From: an uncultured Myxococcales bacterium
GTDB lineage: Bacteria > Myxococcota_A > UBA9042
Direction: 5' to 3'
Assembly (NCBI GenBank): GCA_937915965.1
Contig: CALGHC010000880.1
Span: 1 to 17,674 of the forward strand
DNA length: 17,674 nt
Part shown: positions 6,478 to 14,096 of the stretch, in pieces
How positions within the stretch are numbered: the first letter of the stretch is position 1
How the letters are laid out: each line of letters opens with the position of its first letter
The notes under the pieces: model-generated
The model's database searches: none
Seen by the model: the letters and a program-made list of their open reading frames with translations, nothing else
Told to the model about the DNA's origin: nothing
Translations under genes and position numbers: made by a program

Positions 6478-9400
6478 ATGTCTCGACGGATCGCTCAAGC
6501 GTGTTTCCTGATGCTGGTGACGCTGGTTGCCGCGTGCGGCGCCGGCGACGACACACCGGCGGGCGAGTCGGACACACTCACTGTCGCTGACGGAAGCGTC
6601 GCCGACGCAGCCGACGCCTGCGAGAGCGACGGCCCATGCTACGCGTGTACGACGGCCGCCGACTGCCCGGCGGCGACCGGCGAGTGCGTCGAGGCGGTCT
6701 GCACCGAGGCCGGCATCTGTGCGCCCGCGCCGGTCGCGGACGGCACCGCGTGCGACGACGGCGATCACTGCAGCGCCGAGGACGCCTGCGCCAGCGGAGT
6801 CTGCGCAAGCGGGCCGTGCGCGTGCCGCCAAAACGACGAGTGCGCAGCGCTCGAGGACGGCGATCTTTGCAACGGCACTCTATTTTGTGACAAGAGCGCC
6901 TCGCCTTGGACGTGTCTGGTCCTCGAACCCACGATCGTGACCTGTCCCGCCGTCGATACGGCGTGCCGCCAGGCTGCGTGCGATCCAAAGACGGGGACCT
7001 GCGTCGAGGTGCCTGGCGGCGAGGGCGCGAGCTGCGACGACGGCGACCCGTGTACCGAGACGGCGAATTGCGCGGACGGCGCCTGTGTCGGCGGCCCTGA
7101 CGCCTGCGAGTGCAAAGAGACCGCCGACTGCGCGAGCAAGGACGACGGTGATCTGTGCAACGGCAAGCACTTCTGTGACAAGTCAAAGGAGCCGTGGCAG
7201 TGCGCGATCGCGCCAGCCTCGATCGTCACCTGCAGCGACACGGACCTCGACGACTGCGCCGGGGTCGTGTGTGTGCCGGCGAGCGGCGCGTGCACCGCCA
7301 CCAACCTCGACGACGGCACACCTTGCAATGCGGATGGGCATGGCTGTACCGAGGACGCGTGTTCTGGCGGCAGCTGTGCGCTGGGCCCGGTGCAGGGCTG
7401 CGCCTGCATGGTCGACACCGACTGCCTCGCCTACGACGACGGCGATCTGTGCAACGGCGTGCCCTTCTGCAATCAGGTCGAGGGTCACTGCGCGCCGAAC
7501 CCAGCCTCGATCGTCTTCTGTGCGACGGCGACCGACGGCCCCTGCGAAGAGACCGCCTGCGTCGCCGCCAGCGGCGACTGTGCGCTGACGCCGCGCCCCA
7601 ACGGGTCAGCTTGCGACGACGGCATCCCCTGTACGAGCGACGAGTCATGCAAGAACGGAGCTTGCACGTTCACCCAGACCAGCTGCGTGTGCATCGGCGA
7701 CGCCGACTGCGCCGCGTTGGAGGACGGCGACCTCTGCAACGGGACCCTGTACTGCGATCTCGCCTCCTACACCTGCGTCATCAACCCCGCGACCCCCGTT
7801 GTGTGCGCGACCGGCGACGACACCGAGTGCCTGGCGGCGACCTGCTTGCCGGACGCTGGCACCTGCACGATGGCGCCAGCGGCCGATGGCAAGATCTGCG
7901 ACGCAGATGGCCTGGTCTGTAGCGAATCGGACGCTTGCGACGACGGGGTGTGCGTCGCGGGCGGCTGGGTCTGTGACTGCAAGGTCGACGCCGACTGCGC
8001 CGACGTCGACGATGGCGATCCATGCAACGGCACGCTGTATTGCAGCCTCCCGGCAGGAACCTGCGAGACCAACCCTGCGACGGTCGTCACCTGCTCCGAT
8101 AGCGATGACACGGTCTGCAGCAAGTCGACATGCTCCGCACAAACGGCGACGTGCGGATTCGTTCCAGTGGCAGAAGGGTCGCCCTGCGATCTCGACGGTT
8201 TCGCGTGCACCCAGGACACATGCAAAGCCGGCGCCTGCGCGGCCAGCGGCCAGGGATGTGTGTGCACCAACGACGCAGACTGCGGGCCGTTCGACGACGG
8301 CGACGCCTGCAACGGCACGCTGTACTGCGATCTCGGCGACCAGGCGTGCGTCATCAACCCCGCGACGCTGGTGCAGTGCCCGACCGCCGAGGACAGCGTA
8401 TGCGCCAAGTCGACCTGCGCCCCAGCCAGCGGCGCGTGCAGCTTGACTCCTTTCGACAACGGAACCCCATGCACAGACGGCAACACCTGCACTGCGAAAG
8501 AGGCCTGCAAGTCCGGCGTCTGTCAGGGGGGCACCCCTTTGAACTGCAACGACTCCAACGCTTGCACGAGCGACTCCTGCGACGCCCTGGAGGGCTGCAG
8601 CTACGTCGCGAACTCCAACGCTTGCAGTGACGGCGACGCGTGCACCACCCTCGACAAATGCAAGGACAAGGTCTGCAGCGGGACCCTGAAGGACTGTGAA
8701 GACGGCGATCCGTGCACCGACGACGGCTGCGATGGCGCGGGCGGGTGCACGCATGATCAGAACGCCGCACCCTGCGACGACGGCAACCCCTGCACGGTCG
8801 CCGGCTGCCAGGGAGGGGTCTGCAAAAAACTGCACGATCGGCTGTGGTACGGCTACTTCGGTGTGGCCGGCATGACCGCGCACAACGCCACGCTCGACGG
8901 CGACCGGGTGATCGCAGTCGGCACGGTCAGCCCCGGCACGTCGGGCGGCGGCGACGCGTTCGTGCTCGCGGTCGGCATCGACGGCAAGGAACAGTGGCTG
9001 CGCCAGCACGGCGGTGCCCAGCTCGATGTCGGCGCGGCCGTGTTGAAGGTCGACGGCGGCTTCCTGGTCGCTGGCCTCACCACCTCGGCCGTGCCCGGCC
9101 CCGGTGCGCAAGCGGCCTGGCTGCTAAAGGTCGACACTCTAGGCGATCAGGTCGACGGCTGGGTCGACAGCGGAGACGGCGCCCAGTCGTACCTGGCGAT
9201 CGCTGCGGCCGGGGGTTCCGGCACGATCGCCGCTGGCTACAGCGAAGCGCAACCTTGCACCGGGCGCTGTGGGCTGATTGTGCAGCGCGACGCTTCGGGC
9301 GACGTCGGCTGGTCGCGGCAACTGGCCTCGCCGGGCGCGCCAGCGGCCGCAAACGCGTCCCTGGAAGGGGTCGCGGCCGGGGCAGAGGGTGGGTTCGTCG

Positions 9401-10272
9401 CGGTCGGCACGGCGACCGAAGAGGGCAAGCCCGGACAGGCGGGTTGGATCGTTCGCGTCAGCCCGGCCGGCAATGTCCTCTGGAGCCAAACGATCCGCCA
9501 CGCCACCAGCCCCTACCACAGCGCCCGAGCGGTCCTGGCCGAGCCAGAGGGCACGTTTGCTGTCGCAGGGAGCGCGGGCAGCGGGCCATCGCCGCCGGCG
9601 GGACATGCGGCCTGGTTGGTCCGAATCGACCGCGACGGCGACGTCCTGCACAGCGCGACGGCCGGCGGCGAGAGCGGCGTGCAGGGGCGCGCGTTGGTGC
9701 GCAACCCGGGCGGTTACGGCGTCGTCTGTTCGGTCGCGATGAGCGCAGGTGGACTGGGCATCACCGGCCGCGTCTTCGATCTGGTCGGCGTGCCACAGTA
9801 CAACACAGCAGCCACTTCAGCAGCCATGGGGTGGGAGGCCGTCCTGGCCGTTGGCGACGCCAGCTCGGTGGTGGTAGGCAGCGGCGGCGCCGCGGGCAGC
9901 GGCAAGACATGGGTCAGCCGCGGCGACCAATGGGGCTCGGCCTACTGCACCCCCTGCGCCGGGGTGAAGTTCGAGGACTGTGACGACGGCGACCCGTGCG
10001 CCAAGGTGCAGGCGTGCACGACGGGCACGTGCGCCAAGACCGCGCCGAAGTCCGATGGTCAGGCGTGTGATGACGGCGATTCCTGCACCGGCAACGGCAG
10101 CTGTGCCGCGGGGACCTGCAAGGCCGGCGCCGCCGACGACTGCGACGACCTCAACCCGTGCACGGCCGATTCGTGCGAAGCGGGTGGCTGCGTGGCAAGC
10201 CCGGTCGCAGACGGCGGCGCGTGCGCCAAGGGCGGCACCTGCGCGAATGGCTGGTGCACGGTCGACCTGTAG
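6478..10272 (+). CDS. Giant cysteine-repeat and beta-propeller surface lipoprotein
   Basis: A 1264-residue exported lipoprotein of unknown function. Residues 1-20 are a lipoprotein signal (MSRRIAQACF, then LVTLVAAC with lipidated C20). A short acidic linker leads to an initial cysteine-rich segment, then six tandem repeats of 95-98 residues (114-689), each with a DGDLCNG-like core. A further CDDGxxCT segment follows to about 785. Residues 788-1154 hold about seven blocks of the form GGFxxxG...AAWLxxxDxxGxxxW, as in a seven-bladed beta-propeller. A second cysteine-rich segment closes the protein. The Asp-rich loops could bind calcium, but that is inference. The start at 6478 is chosen because it gives a proper lipobox; upstream in-frame sequence overlaps the preceding gene. 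GGGGG at 6468-6472 is a weak ribosome site, so translation may be coupled. It converges on alkB with eight bases between the stops. Confidence 0.88.
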   Translation: MSRRIAQACFLMLVTLVAACGAGDDTPAGESDTLTVADGSVADAADACESDGPCYACTTAADCPAATGECVEAVCTEAGICAPAPVADGTACDDGDHCSAEDACASGVCASGPCACRQNDECAALEDGDLCNGTLFCDKSASPWTCLVLEPTIVTCPAVDTACRQAACDPKTGTCVEVPGGEGASCDDGDPCTETANCADGACVGGPDACECKETADCASKDDGDLCNGKHFCDKSKEPWQCAIAPASIVTCSDTDLDDCAGVVCVPASGACTATNLDDGTPCNADGHGCTEDACSGGSCALGPVQGCACMVDTDCLAYDDGDLCNGVPFCNQVEGHCAPNPASIVFCATATDGPCEETACVAASGDCALTPRPNGSACDDGIPCTSDESCKNGACTFTQTSCVCIGDADCAALEDGDLCNGTLYCDLASYTCVINPATPVVCATGDDTECLAATCLPDAGTCTMAPAADGKICDADGLVCSESDACDDGVCVAGGWVCDCKVDADCADVDDGDPCNGTLYCSLPAGTCETNPATVVTCSDSDDTVCSKSTCSAQTATCGFVPVAEGSPCDLDGFACTQDTCKAGACAASGQGCVCTNDADCGPFDDGDACNGTLYCDLGDQACVINPATLVQCPTAEDSVCAKSTCAPASGACSLTPFDNGTPCTDGNTCTAKEACKSGVCQGGTPLNCNDSNACTSDSCDALEGCSYVANSNACSDGDACTTLDKCKDKVCSGTLKDCEDGDPCTDDGCDGAGGCTHDQNAAPCDDGNPCTVAGCQGGVCKKLHDRLWYGYFGVAGMTAHNATLDGDRVIAVGTVSPGTSGGGDAFVLAVGIDGKEQWLRQHGGAQLDVGAAVLKVDGGFLVAGLTTSAVPGPGAQAAWLLKVDTLGDQVDGWVDSGDGAQSYLAIAAAGGSGTIAAGYSEAQPCTGRCGLIVQRDASGDVGWSRQLASPGAPAAANASLEGVAAGAEGGFVAVGTATEEGKPGQAGWIVRVSPAGNVLWSQTIRHATSPYHSARAVLAEPEGTFAVAGSAGSGPSPPAGHAAWLVRIDRDGDVLHSATAGGESGVQGRALVRNPGGYGVVCSVAMSAGGLGITGRVFDLVGVPQYNTAATSAAMGWEAVLAVGDASSVVVGSGGAAGSGKTWVSRGDQWGSAYCTPCAGVKFEDCDDGDPCAKVQACTTGTCAKTAPKSDGQACDDGDSCTGNGSCAAGTCKAGAADDCDDLNPCTADSCEAGGCVASPVADGGACAKGGTCANGWCTVDL
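6817..8544 (+). repeat. Six tandem cysteine-rich repeats of about 96 residues
   Basis: Coding repeats begin at 6817, 7105, 7399, 7684, 7972 and 8257 and the last ends at 8544, with periods of 288, 294, 285, 288, 285 and 288 bases. Each unit starts C-x-C, continues ADC...DDGDLCNGTLYCD, has an NPATVVTC-like middle, and ends with a CDDGxxCTxxxxCxxGxC half. Units 4-6 are closest to one another, sharing CNGTLYC and NPAT. The units have diverged at DNA level, so the array is not a very recent expansion. Confidence 0.92.
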
Positions 10273-10280
10273 CCGTTCCC

Positions 10281-11351
10281 TCAGCCGGCGGCCGGCTCGG
10301 TCGCGTCGATCTCAAGCGGTCCCCAGCGTTCCTTCCAAGCAGCAACGCGGCGGTCCATCACCCACCGCCACAGCGGCGGCACCAGGGCGATCATCAACAT
10401 GCCTGCGTAGCCCGTCGGCAGCTGCGGCGCGTCGTCGAGGTGGCGTAGCGCTTGATAAGGCCGAGCGGCCTCGGCGTGGTGGTCGGAGTGGCGCGCGAGA
10501 TTCAAGAGCAGCCAGTTGGACAGGCGGAAGCTGGCGTTCCACGAGTGCCATGGCTGGACGCGCTCGTAGCGCCCGTCGTCGCGGCGACGGCGGACGAGGC
10601 CGTAGTGCTCCAAGTAGTTGACTGTCTCAAGGAGCAGCACCGCCACAAGCGATTGACCAGCGAGAGCGATGAGACCGACCGGACCAAGCCACAGGCCGAC
10701 GGCCGCGTACAACAGCACGACCTCGATCGCGTAGCGAATCATGCGATTGCCCGGCGACACGACCGGGCGCTTGCGACGGGCCAGACGTGCGGCCTCGAGG
10801 TGCCAGGCGCTGCGCAGACCGCCGCCGATCGAGCGCAGCCAGAACCGGTACAGACCCTCGCCAAGACGAGCGGTCGCTGGATCTCCGTCGGTCGCGACGT
10901 GACGGTGGTGACCGGCGACGTGCTCAATGCAGAAGTGGCTGTAGGTGACGCAGCCCATCAGGACCTCGGCCAGCCCCCGATCGAGTCGGCCGTGGTGGTG
11001 CATCAGCTCGTGGGCGAAGTTGATGCCGATCACGCCCGTGAGGATGCCCAGGTCTGCGATCCACAGAATGCGCGCCGACCAATCAGCAGTCGAGGTAGCC
11101 ACCGTCGCCAGGCCCCAGATCAAGATGGAGAGCTGCATCGGCACGAAGATACGGGGGATCCACGCGAAGATCCTGTCTCGCCAGCGCTCTTCGGGCACAT
11201 CGTGGTGGTTGAGACCGATCGCGGCGTCGGCGAGCGGGATCACGGCGAAGAGCAGCGCCACCGGCAACCAGGCGACCGGGCCCGTGGTCAGCAACGCGGC
11301 GACAACAGCGCTGGGGATGATGAGGATGACAAGAAAGGGGAGGGCAGCCAT
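10281..11351 (-). CDS. alkB: AlkB-family alkane 1-monooxygenase
   Basis: An integral-membrane non-haem di-iron hydroxylase that oxidises the terminal carbon of alkanes to 1-alkanols with O2 and electrons from rubredoxin. All family motifs are present: HELMHHH at 114-120, EHVAGHHRHVATDGDPATAR at 143-162, the AlkB-specific NYLEHYGL at 245-252 and LARHSDHH at 285-292 followed by RPYQALRH. At 356 residues it is slightly shorter than Pseudomonas AlkB (about 400) and has no fused rubredoxin. No rubredoxin, rubredoxin reductase or alcohol dehydrogenase gene is in the window, so its electron partner must lie elsewhere. The first box reads HELMHH where HELGHK is usual. Several hydrophobic segments (for example 5-45, 66-85, 94-112, 209-243, 316-332) fit an inner-membrane protein. 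The start at 11351 has GAGGAG five bases upstream. It lies 108 bases downstream of the YfhO-family gene on the same strand. Confidence 0.95.
   Translation of the reverse strand: MAALPFLVILIIPSAVVAALLTTGPVAWLPVALLFAVIPLADAAIGLNHHDVPEERWRDRIFAWIPRIFVPMQLSILIWGLATVATSTADWSARILWIADLGILTGVIGINFAHELMHHHGRLDRGLAEVLMGCVTYSHFCIEHVAGHHRHVATDGDPATARLGEGLYRFWLRSIGGGLRSAWHLEAARLARRKRPVVSPGNRMIRYAIEVVLLYAAVGLWLGPVGLIALAGQSLVAVLLLETVNYLEHYGLVRRRRDDGRYERVQPWHSWNASFRLSNWLLLNLARHSDHHAEAARPYQALRHLDDAPQLPTGYAGMLMIALVPPLWRWVMDRRVAAWKERWGPLEIDATEPAAG
10283..10297. other. Short inverted repeat at the convergent gene ends
   Basis: AGCCGGC at 10283-10289 is the exact reverse complement of GCCGGCT at 10291-10297. It overlaps the last codons of alkB, where it encodes PAAG, and lies ten bases past the stop of the plus-strand lipoprotein. 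A realistic hairpin would have about five base pairs and a five-base loop. There is no T-tract, so a role as a bidirectional terminator is only possible. Confidence 0.25.
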
Positions 11352-11356
11352 CTGGG

Positions 11357-11362
11357 CTCCTC
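11357..11362 (-). promoter_or_regulatory. Strong ribosome binding site of alkB
   Basis: Read on the minus strand, GAGGAG occupies 11362-11357, five bases before the ATG at 11351. It is one of the best Shine-Dalgarno matches in the window and fixes the alkB start. Confidence 0.75.
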
Positions 11363-11459
11363 GGTGTGGCCGACACGCCGCGACGCGCAGGTGATCGGCG
11401 GATGTCCAGGTTCGAAGACGCGAGGGCCCGCGGCAACCGTGTGGCTCTCAACGTCTTGC

Positions 11460-13859
11460 TTATGCGGAAGTTCCAGACGAGTTTGGTCGGTGGTCTTCGT
11501 CGAGGAACGCGCCCTCGGTCACCCGCGCCAGGAGACGCGGGCGTGATCGCCACCAAAGCAAGGCGAGCAGCAAGAGACCCAAGCCGCTGAGCGCGAGGCC
11601 GGGCCGCAAGCCCGGCGCCTCGTACACAAAGACGACGGCGTGTTCGCCACCGGGCACATCGATCGCCTGCAGGTAGCGGTGGGCGAGGTGCACGTCGATG
11701 GGCTCGCCGCCGTCGATCTGGGCCCGCCAGCCGGCGACGAAACTCGCGCTGTGGACGACGCGCTGGGGCGCCTCGCTGCGAACGGCGACTTCGACGCGCT
11801 CGGGCGACCACGAGATGAGGTCGCAGCGCGCCGCGTCTTCGCCGCCATCGACCGCGGGCTCGCAGAAGACCCGCCCGCCCGGTCGGCGCAGGGCGAGGAC
11901 ACGAACGCCGAGATCGGCGGCGTCATGCCACGTCTCGAGCTCACCGCTGGCGATCGCGGCGTCGATGTGGCTTGCAGGAGCGCCGGCGGGCACGATCACG
12001 TAGCGGATGTTGAGCAAGCGCGCCCAGGTGCCGATCTCGGCGAAGAGGGTGCGGCCCAAGCTTCGGCGGTAGTCGAGCAACGCGGCGGTGTAGCCGGCGA
12101 CCAGATCGATACCGGCGGCGGCGGCGACGGCGGTGTCGACCGATAGACGGCGCCGCACGGTGTCGCCAACCAGGCCCTGGGCGTCACGGTGCAGACGGGT
12201 CTCGTCAAAGCGCGAATCTCGTGCCACCCGGAACGGGCCGACGGCCGTGGCTTCGGCGCCGTGGTCACGCAGCTGTCGCGCGACCGGGCCGACGTCCTCG
12301 AGCAGCGCGGGATCGGCGGTGACGACCATGGGCGCGTGAACGACGACCAGGTCGATCGCTGCGACAAGAACCAGGGCGGCGGCGACACGCGGCGCGGCCA
12401 TGCTGCCTCTGAGACCGAGATGGCTGATGCCGACCACGATGGCAGCGACGGCGACGACCACCCACGCGCCGTGCTGCATCGCTGCGACGGCAAGATCCGA
12501 GTTGGGGACCGGCGACCAGCTCTGCATCAACGGAACGAATAGAGGCGCGGCGAGGCCGAGTGCCACAGCGAAACCAGCGAGGGACAAGCCCGCTCGGCGT
12601 AGACCACGCAGCTGCCGCACAGCGGGCCCGAGGGCGACGCCGGCCATGAGCGCAAACGCCAAGCTCGCCGGGAGGGCGTACTTCTCCGGGTAACGGAACA
12701 GCCCGAATCCAGGCAATCGGCTCAGCAGATCGAGCAGCCCCAGGTGGTGACCCAGAGCCATCGCCGTGAAGACCAGCCAGGCCACGCCGGCGGTTCGCCA
12801 GCCGCGCTCGCGCCAACCAAAGGAGATGGCGAGCACCGCGACCGTGCCAGCGTAGAGGCTGAAGAACCAATAGCGACCCTCGTCGGCGAACGGAAAGCCC
12901 CACAGGGATAGCTCAGGCAGCGACGAACCAAACAGCCCGGGCAGGCCGATGGTCAGCAAACGCAGGGGGTGGGTGGCCCAGGTCAGGGTATCGACAGCCT
13001 GGCCGGCCTCGCCACGCACCGAGGAGACAAGCAGGTGCCAGGTTGGCAGCCACTGCGCAGCGCCGAGGGTCACGAAGAGCGCCAGAGACGTCGTGGCGGC
13101 GGCGATCACGACGCGCGACACGGCCCGTCGGTCGGCTGCGGCGCTGACTGCCACAACGGTCCACAGGCCGAGCCACAGGCCGAGGACGAAGACGGCCTGG
13201 GGGTCGCCCGCCAAGAGCGCTGCCGTCGCTGCGAAACCAGTCCAGATCGCTGGTCGCAGCCATCGACCGCCAGTCCGAGCGGCGTCGAGCACGCCGAGCC
13301 ACGCCCACAGCCCCAGCGGGACCCACGCCGCGGCTGCCATGAAGACCGGGCTCGCGTGGTACGACAGCAGGGGACCGCCGAGGGCGTAGCAGAATCCAGC
13401 CAGGGCAGCGCCCGGTCCGTCGGCTCCGAGGCGCCGAGCCGCCAGCCACGTGAACGCGCCAGCGAGCCAGAGGTGCAGGGCGAAGCGCAGGTTGATCGAC
13501 CAGACAACCGGCGCGATGGCCTCGATCCAGGTGGGCGGATAGAGCGCAGCGGCGGTCGGGTTGGCGAGATGCGGCAGACCCAGATGAACGTACGAGGCCC
13601 ACTGCGGCAGGCCGCCGGACGCAAAGGCCCGTGCATTCCACAGATGCATGTGCAGCTCGTAGAGGGAGGTGTCGCCGTAGTAGATGGTCTGCAAGCCGAA
13701 CAGGCAGCGCCACAGCAGCACGCCGATTGCCAGGGTCAGCGCGACAAGAAAAGCGGCGGGGCGTGGCGACTTGACCTGCGCCGACGCCGGTGGCGACAGC
13801 GGTGTCGGTTGCCGAGGTGATGGCGAGGTCGTGGTCACGGCGGTTGCCTGGGAGCGCAA
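11460..13859 (-). CDS. YfhO-family polytopic membrane protein (probable GT-C type)
   Basis: A large inner-membrane protein, 799 residues if it starts at the TTG at 13859. It has about a dozen hydrophobic segments beginning at residues 34-54. The first loop has D63 in YYGDTSLYELHMH, then GGLPQWASYVHLGLPHLANP and LYPPTW, the pattern typical of YfhO and other GT-C-fold proteins, where the early Asp is often catalytic. The C-terminal extracytoplasmic part carries family landmarks LLNIRYVIVP, FVAGWRAQIDGG, and a final PGGEHAVVFVYEAPG before the last membrane segment. In Firmicutes, YfhO-type proteins are linked to glycosylation of cell-envelope polymers; the substrate here is unknown. The start is uncertain: TTG 13859 has no good ribosome site, and GTG at 13838, seven codons in, is an alternative. 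Both precede the first membrane segment. The gene diverges from the lipoprotein at 14097. Confidence 0.85.
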   Translation of the reverse strand: MRSQATAVTTTSPSPRQPTPLSPPASAQVKSPRPAAFLVALTLAIGVLLWRCLFGLQTIYYGDTSLYELHMHLWNARAFASGGLPQWASYVHLGLPHLANPTAAALYPPTWIEAIAPVVWSINLRFALHLWLAGAFTWLAARRLGADGPGAALAGFCYALGGPLLSYHASPVFMAAAAWVPLGLWAWLGVLDAARTGGRWLRPAIWTGFAATAALLAGDPQAVFVLGLWLGLWTVVAVSAAADRRAVSRVVIAAATTSLALFVTLGAAQWLPTWHLLVSSVRGEAGQAVDTLTWATHPLRLLTIGLPGLFGSSLPELSLWGFPFADEGRYWFFSLYAGTVAVLAISFGWRERGWRTAGVAWLVFTAMALGHHLGLLDLLSRLPGFGLFRYPEKYALPASLAFALMAGVALGPAVRQLRGLRRAGLSLAGFAVALGLAAPLFVPLMQSWSPVPNSDLAVAAMQHGAWVVVAVAAIVVGISHLGLRGSMAAPRVAAALVLVAAIDLVVVHAPMVVTADPALLEDVGPVARQLRDHGAEATAVGPFRVARDSRFDETRLHRDAQGLVGDTVRRRLSVDTAVAAAAGIDLVAGYTAALLDYRRSLGRTLFAEIGTWARLLNIRYVIVPAGAPASHIDAAIASGELETWHDAADLGVRVLALRRPGGRVFCEPAVDGGEDAARCDLISWSPERVEVAVRSEAPQRVVHSASFVAGWRAQIDGGEPIDVHLAHRYLQAIDVPGGEHAVVFVYEAPGLRPGLALSGLGLLLLALLWWRSRPRLLARVTEGAFLDEDHRPNSSGTSA

Positions 13860-14096
13860 GGCGGCGCAATGCGGCGAAGCGCGAGGGTGCCACGGGCGCG
13901 GCTACCAGGACCAGGGGGCCGCATGCGGCCCGGCGCGGTCGAGTGCGGGCGGGGCCGGGGGACCGGGAGAGCGGGTCGGCAGCAGGGCCCGACCGAACCA
14001 CGCTGCGATCGTCGCTCGTTTCTGTTGACGCGCGCCACCGCCGCTGTCATCAAAGTCACGCGGCGTTCGCGGACGGCGCCGGGGAGTTCGCCTGCC
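13860..14096. other. Divergent intergenic region between the YfhO-family gene and the lipoprotein
   Basis: These 237 bases separate two outward-facing genes and should hold promoters for both. No clear -35/-10 pair, operator palindrome or small gene was recognised. The only certain element is GGGGAG at 14081-14086, the likely ribosome site for the lipoprotein start at 14097. Confidence 0.4.

Noticed and set aside
7645..9111. Long minus-strand open frame opposite the giant lipoprotein
   Set aside because: It is a shadow of the repeat-rich plus-strand gene, with no recognisable domain and composition dictated by codon bias on the other strand.
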